Part shown: one piece after another, positions 1 through 8,120 of the stretch
Layout: every line of letters begins with the position of its first letter
Numbering within the stretch: the stretch's first letter is position 1
NCBI RefSeq assembly: GCF_000759955.1
Contig: NZ_JNAL01000015.1
Location: forward strand, 34,018 to 98,017
Direction of reading: 5' to 3'
DNA: 64,000 nucleotides
Origin: Prochlorococcus marinus str. MIT 9201
GTDB lineage: Bacteria; Cyanobacteriota; Cyanobacteriia; PCC-6307; Cyanobiaceae
Notes under the pieces: generated by a model
The model's database searches: none
What the model was told of the DNA's origin: nothing
What the model saw: the letters and a program-made list of their open reading frames with translations, nothing else
Position numbers and translations under genes: made by a program

Positions 1-70
1 TTGTTATCCAATGGTCCCTCCTGGTAAAAGTAATGCTCAAATGGTTGGATATGTTAATTGTGAAGACTAA
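1..70 (+). CDS. C-terminal tail of an unidentified protein (partial)
   Basis: The window opens inside a reading frame (codons from base 2) that runs without a stop to TAA at 68-70 and encodes about 22 residues ending in GYVNCED. It has two Cys residues and a Pro/Gly-rich stretch (CYPMVPPGKSNAQ). The fragment is too short to assign to a family, and the call rests only on an open frame next to a same-strand gene. It could also be chance, since 22 open codons at a window edge is weak evidence. Confidence 0.4.
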   Translation, partial: CYPMVPPGKSNAQMVGYVNCED

Positions 71-138
71 TTTTATTAAAATTCCTCATTTTAAAAAATT
101 AACTTTAAAGTAATTTTAAAAACTTAGATATTTTTAAA

Positions 139-489
139 TTGGAAAAATTATCAAAAATCTTAATTATAATCTGTTTGATTGTCTTTAATCCTGTAATAGT
201 AAACTCGGCCGAAATTCTTCAAATTAAAAGTTCAGATACTATTTTGGTGGGGGATCAAAATAGAAATTTAACTATCGGATTATTTTGCGTAGATGTAAAT
301 CAAAATGATGAGAGTCAAGCAACTAATCTACTTAAGAGTGAATTCCCAAGGGGGAGCAAAGTGAAAATAAAGCCTTTTGGTTTCAAAGAGAATGTTTTGA
401 TTGCCAAAGTTTTTAATATTAAAGGTACTAAGGAGATGACGGAATTATTAGTCGCTAATAACTTAAGTAGTGAAATTTGTCCAAGTTAA
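139..489 (+). CDS. Exported SNase-fold protein, probably not a nuclease
   Basis: A 116-residue protein with a TTG start. Residues 1-23 form a signal peptide (MEKLSKILIIICLIVFNPV, then a cut near NSA), so the product is exported or membrane attached. The rest resembles the OB fold of staphylococcal nuclease: a DTILVGDQ opening, an IGLFCVD strand where active nucleases have IRLxGID, and a later LLVANNLS helix. The Arg of that strand is Gly here, so the catalytic arginine appears lost. Homologous small SNase-like proteins are common in marine picocyanobacteria. It converges on pgeF with a 6-bp gap. No other start fits the signal peptide better. Function is unknown; a binding role is inferred from the missing residue. 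Confidence 0.65.
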   Translation: MEKLSKILIIICLIVFNPVIVNSAEILQIKSSDTILVGDQNRNLTIGLFCVDVNQNDESQATNLLKSEFPRGSKVKIKPFGFKENVLIAKVFNIKGTKEMTELLVANNLSSEICPS

Positions 490-495
490 TTATCT

Positions 496-1278
496 TTATG
501 AGCAAATAAGATTCCATTGTCTTGAGATTGTTTTGCTCCTTCTCCAAGAATAAAATTCATTATTGAATTTGTATGTACATAAATTTGAGATGTCTATATT
601 TGTATGAGGTATTTTCTCATTTAAAAGTTGTCTATAGGCAAATCTTTTTAGATCAAGTTGATTTAAGTTTTGCTCTCTGAATTGATTTGAATCATTAAAA
701 CAAAAATCTTTTTTAGTTTTAGTCAATTTGATAGTTATGTTTTTGTTTTCGGCCTTTCTATAAAATTCTTTGAGGGTAATTTTATCAACTAGATAATTTT
801 CCTTGGAAATGGCTGGTCCTATTGCAACAAGTAAGTCATCTCTAGATGTCCCAAAAGTATCGAAAATTTTTACCAGATTTTTTATTATTTTTTTTTCTAA
901 ACCTTTTCTTCCACAATGTAAGTTTGCTACATTTCTTGTCCTTTTATCTGCAAAAAATATTGGCATACAATCAGCAGTATAAACCCATAAGTTTTGACTG
1001 CATTTATTGCCAACAAGACCATCTGCATCAGTCTTAGTTCCTTTTTGCGAATGAGATCCAAACACTATCACATTACTGTGAATTTGATTGGAAACACAAT
1101 TTATAGAATTTTCATTAAAGTGATTCCCTAATAATTGAAGAAATTTCTCAGAGCAAGACTTCGTGAAGTATGCATGTTTGAAATTATTTTGACTAAGAAT
1201 GGGTGATGAATAATACTCAAATTTTTTGTTTTGAATATAAATTTCATCTTTTGAGAAATATATTTCTTTGTAAGGAAT
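496..1278 (-). CDS. pgeF: PgeF/YfiH laccase-domain protein, probable ATT start
   Basis: COG1496 family (formerly polyphenol oxidase; in E. coli a peptidoglycan-editing factor that hydrolyses wrongly incorporated muropeptides, with purine nucleoside activity also reported). With the start placed at ATT 1278-1276 the protein is 260 residues and carries all three metal ligands: His67 (QIHSN), Cys104 (TADC) and His121 (NLHCG), spaced almost as in E. coli YfiH. The first ATG/GTG/TTG in frame is GTG at 1071, which would delete His67 and a family-like N-terminus. The frame is open up to 1308, and a GGAG sits 8 nt before the ATT. The usual W of the HAGW motif is absent (HCGRKG). It is the last gene of rps1-tab2-pgeF, 22 bp after tab2. 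The family is certain; the start codon is inferred. Confidence 0.8.
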   Translation of the reverse strand: MPYKEIYFSKDEIYIQNKKFEYYSSPILSQNNFKHAYFTKSCSEKFLQLLGNHFNENSINCVSNQIHSNVIVFGSHSQKGTKTDADGLVGNKCSQNLWVYTADCMPIFFADKRTRNVANLHCGRKGLEKKIIKNLVKIFDTFGTSRDDLLVAIGPAISKENYLVDKITLKEFYRKAENKNITIKLTKTKKDFCFNDSNQFREQNLNQLDLKRFAYRQLLNEKIPHTNIDISNLCTYKFNNEFYSWRRSKTISRQWNLICS

Positions 1279-1282
1279 AGTT

Positions 1283-1291
1283 CTTTCTCCT
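1283..1291 (-). promoter_or_regulatory. Shine-Dalgarno AGGAGAAAG before the pgeF ATT start
   Basis: On the minus strand AGGAGAAAG lies just after the tab2 stop (1301-1303), and its GGAG core ends 8 nt before ATT at 1278. Strong SD sites are rare in this window, so its placement in front of a codon that is not ATG/GTG/TTG is the main support for an ATT start. No alternative start lies between 1278 and the internal GTG at 1071. Confidence 0.55.
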
Positions 1292-1300
1292 AAACTGAAT

Positions 1301-2206
1301 TTATGTAATTAATTCAATATCTCTTAAGATCCAGAATCCTGCAAATTTTTCGATATATGGTGTTGACTGTATGGAAATAAATTGATAACCAAAAGAATTT
1401 TTTTTATTCTTTAAAAACTTTGTATTCAAAATGTTTGCATCTTTTTCTGGTAAATCAGTTACCAGCCACTTATCGTCTTCTGAAGCTTCAAGTATGAGTT
1501 GGTTCTTATTAATGACTAATTTAATAGGTTCTAAACAACTGAACCATGCAGAAAGTGCTAAAGATCTATCTTTGCTAAAAAGTCTTAATCCTGGAACTAA
1601 GTAATTATCATCTAAATCTTGCTGAATTGGGAAAATATCTCCAAATTCTATAGGCCAATTTTCTGCTGATTTTAATTCGCCAATTGATATTTCAGAGATA
1701 GTTAAAGCATCACCCCTTACTGCTTCTGGTAGAGGTTGAGGAGCGTTTTCCGTTTTAGAAGAAAAAGTAGGGGCTAATACACCTCTTACATAACCTTTTT
1801 CCTTTGGATAAATCTCTCTCTCGAGAAATTCGATTCTATCTAATAAATCGTAAGTTCTCCTACTTACAATAGCCTCAATACTAAGGGCCTCAAGAGATTT
1901 TTTAATGATCGATTTCATTGAAGACCTCCAGAATCGTACTATTGAAGGTTTCTCCCACCCTTGTTTTTTTGCTTCACTTATTGCTTCATTAAGTGCTTTT
2001 GTAAGCCATACTGAGTTAACTTCATTGGCAGGGCATTTTTTATTCCAAAGAAAAATATCTTCTGTCTTATAACTTCTTGTAGAGCAAATAATTAACTCCC
2101 ACCTTTTTTTCCCGCTTGCTTCAATAATTGGTCTTGAGTAAAAGTCTAATTCCCAATCTGAAATTTTTAATTTAAGACTTGACTCTATTTTTTTGTTGAT
2201 GTTCAT
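1301..2206 (-). CDS. Tab2/Atab2-family RNA-binding protein (DUF1092)
   Basis: A 301-residue protein matching the Tab2 family by its opening WELDFYSRPI, the central RFWRSSM segment, the REIYPKEKGY stretch and the C-terminal AGFWILRDIE. In green algae and plants, Tab2/ATAB2 binds RNA and activates translation of photosystem I mRNA (psaB) and other photosystem mRNAs. The cyanobacterial role is not established. Its ATG overlaps the stop of the upstream S1-like gene (ATGA, 2203-2206), so the two are probably translationally coupled. A joint role in translation of photosynthetic mRNAs is an inference from that pairing. Confidence 0.85.
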   Translation of the reverse strand: MNINKKIESSLKLKISDWELDFYSRPIIEASGKKRWELIICSTRSYKTEDIFLWNKKCPANEVNSVWLTKALNEAISEAKKQGWEKPSIVRFWRSSMKSIIKKSLEALSIEAIVSRRTYDLLDRIEFLEREIYPKEKGYVRGVLAPTFSSKTENAPQPLPEAVRGDALTISEISIGELKSAENWPIEFGDIFPIQQDLDDNYLVPGLRLFSKDRSLALSAWFSCLEPIKLVINKNQLILEASEDDKWLVTDLPEKDANILNTKFLKNKKNSFGYQFISIQSTPYIEKFAGFWILRDIELIT

Positions 2207-3405
2207 TTATCTTGTTCTTTTTTATTAAAGAGTGCTTTAGTTTTTAATGCTCTCTCTGTAGCTTCTTGCATAACTTTTTGCTTATCAATAATTAATTCTC
2301 CCGCAGAGTTTTCCAGGAGTGCTGTATTGAGACCAATGCGCCCTTTTTCGAGGTCAATTTCAGATATCAAAGCTTTTATAATTTCCCCTTCTCTAAAAAC
2401 TTCTCGTAAAGAACGAATCGATCCATTTGTTAATGAGGATTGATGAAGAAGTCCACTGGCTCCCCCTAAATCAATAAAAAAGCCATATGGTTTTACAGCT
2501 AAAACTTCTCCTTCAATTAATTGACCTAATTCTAGACTTGTAAGTTTAGACACTAATGAAGCTTTCTTCTCAGAGAGAACTAATTTTCTGGATTCTGGAT
2601 TAACCTCAAGAAACGCCACTTTTAGATTTTTGCCAACAAAAGATTGATAATCTTGACCATCTTCAAGTTGGGATCTGGGGATAAATCCTCTTAATCCATC
2701 TACATCGCAAGTAAGCCCACCTCTGTTAAATCCATTAATTAAAACGTTAATTAAATCTCCATTTTTTGCGGAACTTGATACTTTCTCCCAACTTTGCCTG
2801 AGAATTAATGCCCGAGCACTCACTGTTACCATTCCATCAGCATTTTGTTCTTTGATAACCAAAACTTTCATTTCAAGTCCTATAGAAAACTTTTCTTTAA
2901 AGTTAGTTATGACACCCAAACCACATTCTTTTTTGGGCATATAACCAGGTGCCTTTCCACCAATGTCAACATATAATCCATCACTTTCGATTGCTATAAC
3001 CTTACCTGAAATTGTTTCTCCAGTAGCCCCAATTGGCTCATTTGCATTTAAAGCCTCTAAAAAAGCACTTTCATCAAAATCGAATTCATCAACTGTTCTT
3101 TCTAATTGAAAATCTGCATTTTGCTCAGAAAAATTAAGCGGTCTATTTAAGTCTTGTTGCGTTAAATCTTGTTGAGAAATATCAAAATCCTTAGTCTTTT
3201 CATTACTGTCCTCAATTTCTTTTACAGAATTATCTTTGATGATTTGAGGTTTGATTGCAATATTTTTTTTTATATCTTTTTGCGAATTGTTTTGCTCATT
3301 ATTTATTTCTTGAGAATCTTTCTTGCTTATGTGAAGTACCTGAATAGGTTTTTTATTGCCCTTTGGTTGGATATTATCTTGGGCATTTTTATTACTTGCT
3401 CCCAT
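2203..3405 (-). CDS. S1-domain RNA-binding protein, second ribosomal protein S1 homologue
   Basis: A 400-residue protein. Residues 1-125 are low-complexity and rich in Gln, Asn, Lys and Asp, likely disordered. Three S1/OB domains follow at about 129-200 (SGKVIAIESDGLYVDIGG), 212-285 (ending GFIPRSQLEDG) and 293-365 (GEVLAVKPYGFFIDLGG). Cyanobacteria carry a main S1 (rps1a) and a shorter paralogue (rps1b/nbp1); the unusual N-terminal extension and three domains fit the paralogue. S1 proteins help mRNAs, including weak-SD mRNAs, bind the 30S subunit, relevant here because most genes lack an SD. It is the first gene of a leftward operon and lies 66 bp from the divergent creatininase gene. Confidence 0.85.
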   Translation of the reverse strand: MGASNKNAQDNIQPKGNKKPIQVLHISKKDSQEINNEQNNSQKDIKKNIAIKPQIIKDNSVKEIEDSNEKTKDFDISQQDLTQQDLNRPLNFSEQNADFQLERTVDEFDFDESAFLEALNANEPIGATGETISGKVIAIESDGLYVDIGGKAPGYMPKKECGLGVITNFKEKFSIGLEMKVLVIKEQNADGMVTVSARALILRQSWEKVSSSAKNGDLINVLINGFNRGGLTCDVDGLRGFIPRSQLEDGQDYQSFVGKNLKVAFLEVNPESRKLVLSEKKASLVSKLTSLELGQLIEGEVLAVKPYGFFIDLGGASGLLHQSSLTNGSIRSLREVFREGEIIKALISEIDLEKGRIGLNTALLENSAGELIIDKQKVMQEATERALKTKALFNKKEQDK

Positions 3406-3471
3406 CGTAGGTAAAATAAGAATAATTAATTATTAACATACTCTAAATGTTAGTACTCAAAATTAAAATTA

Positions 3472-4266
3472 ATGAACTTTAAACCAATATCTAATAAATT
3501 TGAATATTTAAATTGGCAAGAAATAGAGAGTATTGCAAAAGAAAAAAGATCAACAGTGATTTGGCCATTTGGTGCTGTTGAGCAACATGGACCTCATTTG
3601 CCTCTTGCTACAGATAGTATTTTTGTTGATGACATCGTAAGCGAAGTTTTTAAATTATTACCTGACGGTATTCCATTAAAAAAACTTCCAACTCAATATA
3701 TTGGGTTTTCGCCAGAACATAAAGGTTTTGCTGGGACAATTTCACTTTCCTCAAATTTAATAACCTCAATGATCAAGGAAGTCGGAGGTCAATTATCTGA
3801 AATGGGTTTTAAAAGATTGATATTAATAAATGGACATGGAGGTCAAATCTCACTACTAAATACAGCGGCAAGAGAGCTAAGAAGTTTCTCACCAGGGATT
3901 GCAGTTTTTCCTTGTTTTCTATGGAGTGGTGTTAATGGATTAAGTGAATTGTTAACAAAAACTGAGATCGAGGATGGGCTTCATGCCTCTTTAGCTGAAA
4001 CAAGTTTGATGCTCGCTTTGAAACCAGAATTAGTAGGTGATGAACGCCCAAATGAGGGCATTAAAGGACAAATCCCAGAAGGCTGGAGTCTAGAGGGGAA
4101 TGCGCCTACTGCTTGGTTTACTGACGACTTCAGTAAATCAGGTGTTATTGGAGATAGTAGAGGAGCAAATGAGTCTTTAGGAAAAAATTTAAAGGAATTA
4201 TTGATTAATCATTGGTACAAATTGATTATGAATCTGATGCAATCAGATTGGCCAAACAATTATTAA
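3472..4266 (+). CDS. Creatininase-family amidohydrolase
   Basis: A 264-residue protein with the family metal-binding signatures AVEQHGPHLPLATD (residues 28-41), NGHGGQ (about 123-128) and a later acidic/His stretch (HASLAETS). The family includes creatinine amidohydrolase, ArfB/FAPy deformylase in archaeal flavin/F420 synthesis and mycofactocin MftE, so the substrate cannot be read from sequence. Creatinine use is unlikely in an oceanic phototroph. The frame begins with an ATG close after the divergent S1-like gene. It is followed by 111 bp holding a consensus -10 box for ado, so it is probably a separate transcript. Confidence 0.75.
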   Translation: MNFKPISNKFEYLNWQEIESIAKEKRSTVIWPFGAVEQHGPHLPLATDSIFVDDIVSEVFKLLPDGIPLKKLPTQYIGFSPEHKGFAGTISLSSNLITSMIKEVGGQLSEMGFKRLILINGHGGQISLLNTAARELRSFSPGIAVFPCFLWSGVNGLSELLTKTEIEDGLHASLAETSLMLALKPELVGDERPNEGIKGQIPEGWSLEGNAPTAWFTDDFSKSGVIGDSRGANESLGKNLKELLINHWYKLIMNLMQSDWPNNY

Positions 4267-4332
4267 ATAAGTTTAAGTAAAAAATGTGACTTAACAATTG
4301 AAACTATTTTCATGATATTTAAATAAACTCTC

Positions 4333-4338
4333 TATAAT
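4333..4338 (+). promoter_or_regulatory. -10 box TATAAT of ado
   Basis: A perfect TATAAT ends 12 bp before an ATG at 4351 and 39 bp before the ATG at 4378. No recognisable -35 lies 16-18 bp upstream, which is usual in this lineage. A start site near 4345 would leave almost no leader for 4351 but about 33 nt for 4378, supporting the second ATG. Confidence 0.5.
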
Positions 4339-4377
4339 CGTGTAATATTCATGCATAATGAACTAAAGATTACTGAC

Positions 4378-5109
4378 ATGCAAACTCTAGAATCAAATAA
4401 AAACACGACTTCCGAAGAATCTGCTGATTCTATTTCTTTAAACTTACCTGACTTCACAACTGATTCTTACAAAGATGCATATAGCAGAATAAATGCAATT
4501 GTTATAGAGGGAGAGCAAGAGGCTCATGATAATTACATTTCAATAGCAACTTTAATACCAAATGAGTTAGAGGAATTAACTAAATTGGCAAGAATGGAAA
4601 TGAAGCATAAAAAAGGCTTTACTGCATGTGGAAGAAATTTAGGTGTAGTAGCTGATATGGAATTTGCTAAAAAATTCTTTTCTAAATTGCATGGTAATTT
4701 TCAAGTCGCTCTTGAAAAAGGAAATTTAACAACATGTCTTTTAATACAAGCCATCTTAATTGAAGCATTTGCTATCTCCGCATATCATGTCTACATACGA
4801 GTTGCAGATCCTTTTGCAAAAAAAATAACAGAGGGTGTGGTTAAAGATGAATATCTCCATTTAAATTACGGTCAAGAGTGGCTCAAAGAGAATTTATCTA
4901 CTTGTAAAGCAGAATTAATGGAAGCTAACAAGGTTAACCTTCCCTTGATCAAAAAGATGTTAGATGAAGTAGCAGAAGACGCTTCAGTTTTAGCTATGGA
5001 TAAAGAAGAATTAATGGAAGAATTTATGATCGCTTATCAAGATACCCTTATGGAAATAGGTCTTGATAATAGAGAAATTGCCAGAATGGCGATGGCAGCA
5101 ATTGTTTGA
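4378..5109 (+). CDS. ado: Aldehyde-deformylating oxygenase (alkane synthesis)
   Basis: Ferritin-like di-iron enzyme that converts fatty aldehydes to Cn-1 alkanes plus formate, consuming O2 and four electrons. With the start at 4378 it has 243 residues. The predicted iron ligands are Glu46 (EGEQEAH), Glu74 and His77 (MEMKH), Glu129 (LIEAF), Glu158 and His161 (KDEYLH), each one position later than in the crystallised MIT9313 enzyme. A longer frame opens at 4351 (nine extra residues), but the TATAAT position and the homologous N-terminus MQTLESNK favour 4378. It is paired with aar, which supplies its aldehyde. Products are probably C15/C17 alkanes for membranes, inferred from the family. Confidence 0.95.
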   Translation: MQTLESNKNTTSEESADSISLNLPDFTTDSYKDAYSRINAIVIEGEQEAHDNYISIATLIPNELEELTKLARMEMKHKKGFTACGRNLGVVADMEFAKKFFSKLHGNFQVALEKGNLTTCLLIQAILIEAFAISAYHVYIRVADPFAKKITEGVVKDEYLHLNYGQEWLKENLSTCKAELMEANKVNLPLIKKMLDEVAEDASVLAMDKEELMEEFMIAYQDTLMEIGLDNREIARMAMAAIV

Positions 5110-5217
5110 TTTTATTTCTACTTAATTAAGCATTTTAATAATTAATCATTCCTATTTAAGTACTTACCTCTGTGCTATTGTTCATAACATTGTATAGAAA
5201 ACATTAATAAATTTTAA

Positions 5218-6258
5218 ATGTTTGGGTTAATAGGCCACTCAACCAGTTTTGAAGATGCAAAAAGAAAAGCTTCGATGCTAGGCTTTGATCATATTGCTGA
5301 TGGAGACTTGGATGTTTGGTGTACAGCTCCTCCTCAGTTGGTTGAAAATGTAGAAGTTAAGAGTGCTACTGGAATATCTATTGAAGGTTCTTATATAGAT
5401 TCGTGCTTTGTCCCTGAAATGCTTTCTAGGTTTAAAACGGCAAGAAGAAAAGTATTAAATGCTATGGAACTAGCTCAGAAAAAAGGAATTAATATTACAG
5501 CTTTAGGGGGATTTACTTCTATTATTTTTGAGAATTTTAATCTTCTTCAGCATAAACAAATCAGAAATACTTCATTAGAATGGGAAAGATTTACTACTGG
5601 CAATACTCATACCGCCTGGGTAATTTGTAGACAACTGGAAATAAATGCACCTCGCATTGGGATAGACCTTAAAAAAGCAACTGTTGCTGTAATTGGTGCT
5701 ACAGGGGACATAGGAAGTGCTGTTTGTAGATGGCTTATAAATAAAACCGGCATTTCTGAACTTCTTATGGTCGCAAGACAACAAGAACCACTAGCTTTAT
5801 TACAAAAAGAATTAGATGGTGGCACCATAACAACTTTAGATGAGGCATTACCTCAAGCGGATATTGTTGTATGGGTTGCAAGTATGCCCAAAACTATTGA
5901 GATTGATACTAATAACTTAAAAAAACCATGTTTAATGATTGATGGTGGATACCCCAAAAATCTTGATGAGAAATTTCAGGGCGAAAATATTCATGTTTTA
6001 AAAGGGGGTATAGTAGAGTTTTTCAACGATATTGGTTGGAATATGATGGAACTTGCAGAAATGCAAAACCCACAGAGAGAGATGTTTGCTTGCTTTGCAG
6101 AAGCTATGATTTTAGAATTTGAGAAGTGTCATACCAACTTTAGTTGGGGAAGAAATAACATTTCTCTTGAAAAGATGGAATTTATTGGAGCAGCTTCTTT
6201 AAAACATGGCTTTTCTGCGATTGGACTTGATAAGTACCCTAAAGTATTAACTGTCTAA
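5218..6258 (+). CDS. aar: Long-chain acyl-ACP reductase (fatty aldehyde-forming)
   Basis: Reduces fatty acyl-ACP with NADPH to the fatty aldehyde used by ado. The 346-residue length matches the cyanobacterial AAR family (about 340). The opening [13 protein letters not shown] is characteristic, a Rossmann motif GATGDIGSA lies near residue 160, and Cys292 (FACFAEA) aligns with the catalytic cysteine that carries the acyl thioester in Synechococcus AAR. It lies 108 bp after ado and 3 bp before accA, so it is probably cotranscribed with accA and linked to malonyl-CoA supply. Confidence 0.95.
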   Translation: MFGLIGHSTSFEDAKRKASMLGFDHIADGDLDVWCTAPPQLVENVEVKSATGISIEGSYIDSCFVPEMLSRFKTARRKVLNAMELAQKKGINITALGGFTSIIFENFNLLQHKQIRNTSLEWERFTTGNTHTAWVICRQLEINAPRIGIDLKKATVAVIGATGDIGSAVCRWLINKTGISELLMVARQQEPLALLQKELDGGTITTLDEALPQADIVVWVASMPKTIEIDTNNLKKPCLMIDGGYPKNLDEKFQGENIHVLKGGIVEFFNDIGWNMMELAEMQNPQREMFACFAEAMILEFEKCHTNFSWGRNNISLEKMEFIGAASLKHGFSAIGLDKYPKVLTV

Positions 6259-6261
6259 ATT

Positions 6262-7269
6262 ATGGCTAAACGCTACCTCCTTGACTTTGAAAAGCCTCTT
6301 GTTGAACTTGAGAAGCAGATAGAGCAAATTAAAGAATTAGCTCGAGACTCAGAGGTAGATGTTAGTCAACAGCTTTTGCAGCTTGAAACCTTAGCTGCTA
6401 GGAGAAGAGAAGAAATATTTAAATCCCTCACCCCTGCTCAAAAGATACAGGTAGCTAGACATCCTCAAAGACCAAGTACTTTGGACTTTGTTCAAATGTT
6501 TTGTGATGACTGGATCGAATTACATGGAGATAGAAATGGTGGCGATGATATGGCCCTAATTGGGGGGATAGGTTCGATAAATAATAGGCCAGTGTTGATG
6601 TTAGGGCATCAGAAAGGAAGGGACACAAAAGAAAATGTAGTAAGAAACTTTGGGATGGCGAAACCAGGAGGTTACAGAAAAGCTCTTAGATTAATGCAGC
6701 ATGCAAATAGATTCTCTTTGCCAATTCTTACATTTATTGATACTCCTGGAGCTTATGCTGGTTTAAAAGCTGAAGAACAGGGTCAAGGGGAAGCGATTGC
6801 AAGAAACCTTAGAGAGATGTTTGGATTGAAAGTCCCAATTGTGGCTACTGTCATTGGAGAAGGAGGTTCAGGAGGTGCACTTGGAATAGGTGTTGCCGAT
6901 AGGTTACTAATGTTTGAACATAGTGTTTATACAGTTGCTAGTCCGGAAGCATGTGCATCAATTTTGTGGAGAGATGCTGCGAAGGCACCAGAGGCTGCAT
7001 CAGCACTTAAAATTACAGGAAAGGATTTACTTAAATTGGGGATAATTGATGAGGTATTACCTGAACCTTCTGGGGGCAATAACTGGGCTCCTTTAGATGC
7101 TGGCAATACATTAAAAGAGGCTATTGAAAAACACCTTAACGCGTTACTGCAAATGCCTGAAGAAGAATTAATTGAGGAAAGATACAAAAAATTTAGGGTT
7201 TTAGGAAAATTTATCGAAGCAAATAATATTGAAGAGATTTATAGTGAAATCCCCCAAAAAACTGAATAA
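6262..7269 (+). CDS. accA: Acetyl-CoA carboxylase carboxyltransferase subunit alpha
   Basis: Alpha half of the carboxyltransferase that moves CO2 from biotin-BCCP to acetyl-CoA, forming malonyl-CoA, the first committed step of fatty-acid synthesis. The 335-residue length fits bacterial AccA (about 320). Recognisable blocks are the N-terminal helical region ([18 protein letters not shown]), PQRPSTLDF, a GDRNGGDD loop, [10 protein letters not shown] and [12 protein letters not shown] for CoA binding. It starts 3 bp after aar and ends 1 bp before the SDR gene, forming a tight aar-accA-SDR block. The ado-aar-accA association is conserved in many cyanobacteria. Confidence 0.97.
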   Translation: MAKRYLLDFEKPLVELEKQIEQIKELARDSEVDVSQQLLQLETLAARRREEIFKSLTPAQKIQVARHPQRPSTLDFVQMFCDDWIELHGDRNGGDDMALIGGIGSINNRPVLMLGHQKGRDTKENVVRNFGMAKPGGYRKALRLMQHANRFSLPILTFIDTPGAYAGLKAEEQGQGEAIARNLREMFGLKVPIVATVIGEGGSGGALGIGVADRLLMFEHSVYTVASPEACASILWRDAAKAPEAASALKITGKDLLKLGIIDEVLPEPSGGNNWAPLDAGNTLKEAIEKHLNALLQMPEEELIEERYKKFRVLGKFIEANNIEEIYSEIPQKTE

Positions 7270-7270
7270 A

Positions 7271-7978
7271 TTGAAACTAGCTTTTATAACAGGTGCTACT
7301 AAAGGTATTGGCAGATCTACTGCAATTACTTTTGCTAATGCTGGCTGGGATCTAATTTTACTCTCCAGGAATATGGATTTAATGGAGAAACTTAAGAGAG
7401 AACTGTTGACTACCAAATCAAAAATTAACCTTGTTAAATGCGATTTATCTAATCCTTTAGAGATAGAGCATTGTGTTAAAGAAGCAATTGAGAAGTATGG
7501 GTGCCCCTCAGTTGTGATAAATAATGCCGGTTGCGCATTTAATGGACCCTTAGTTGAAATGGACTTGGGCCAATGGGACCAAATTTTGCAAATAAACCTC
7601 ACAAGTGTTTTCCAAATTTGTAGCTCAATTGTTCCTCAAATGAGAAAAAATGGTGGATTAGTAATTAACGTTAGCAGCCATGCTTCTTATAATGCTTTCC
7701 CCCAATGGGGAGCATATTGCATTTCAAAGTCTGCACTAGCAATGTTTACTAAATGTTTGAGGGAAGAAGAAAGATCTAATTCAATCAGAGCCTGCACGAT
7801 AACTTTAGGTTCAGTTGATACTCCCCTTTGGGATTCAGAATCTATTAATGCTGATTTTGATAGAAATTCTATGCTCTCCTCAAGTGAAGTATCAGAAACT
7901 ATTCTTTATATGGCTCAAAAACCTGAATCACAACTGATTGAAGATTTAACTTTGATGCCTTCTAGAGGGGCTTTTTAA
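7271..7978 (+). CDS. Short-chain dehydrogenase/reductase (SDR) of unknown substrate
   Basis: A classical SDR of 235 residues from TTG 7271. It has the cofactor loop TGATKGIGRS near residue 6, the NNAG strand end (about 80), a catalytic Ser (NVSSHAS) and the YCISK active-site motif near residue 150, all intact. The longer frame from TTG 7229 or GTG 7244 would overlap accA; starting at 7271, one base after the accA stop, gives the typical SDR N-terminus KLAFITGAT. It resembles FabG-like reductases. Its place behind ado-aar-accA suggests a substrate in acyl or aldehyde metabolism, but that is context only. Confidence 0.85.
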   Translation: MKLAFITGATKGIGRSTAITFANAGWDLILLSRNMDLMEKLKRELLTTKSKINLVKCDLSNPLEIEHCVKEAIEKYGCPSVVINNAGCAFNGPLVEMDLGQWDQILQINLTSVFQICSSIVPQMRKNGGLVINVSSHASYNAFPQWGAYCISKSALAMFTKCLREEERSNSIRACTITLGSVDTPLWDSESINADFDRNSMLSSSEVSETILYMAQKPESQLIEDLTLMPSRGAF

Positions 7979-8044
7979 TTTTTTAAATTTATTCAGGAGT
8001 GAATTTTCAAGCTTTTCTTCTCTCTAATGAACATTAGTATGTGA

Positions 8045-8050
8045 TATAGT
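8045..8050 (+). promoter_or_regulatory. Putative -10 box TATAGT upstream of folE
   Basis: TATAGT occurs in the 142-bp gap before folE, 70 bp ahead of its ATG; a second near-match (GTATAG) follows 2 bp later. No clear -35. The gap suggests folE has its own promoter separate from the accA block. Confidence 0.3.
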
Positions 8051-8120
8051 GTATAGGCAAAATAGCACTTGAAAATATAAAGTAATTAAGTTTGCAGATT
8101 ATTTCTCTGATAACAATTCT

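Noticed and set aside
496..1071. pgeF read from GTG 1071
   Set aside because: It would remove the first conserved metal His and about 70 family-like residues that are encoded in the same open frame upstream.
4351..4377. An extra nine residues at the ado N-terminus
   Set aside because: TATAAT at 4333-4338 would put this ATG almost on the transcription start, and homologues begin MQTLES.
7229..7270. An N-terminal extension of the SDR overlapping accA
   Set aside because: The extra residues are basic and not SDR-like; the Rossmann strand begins straight after TTG 7271.
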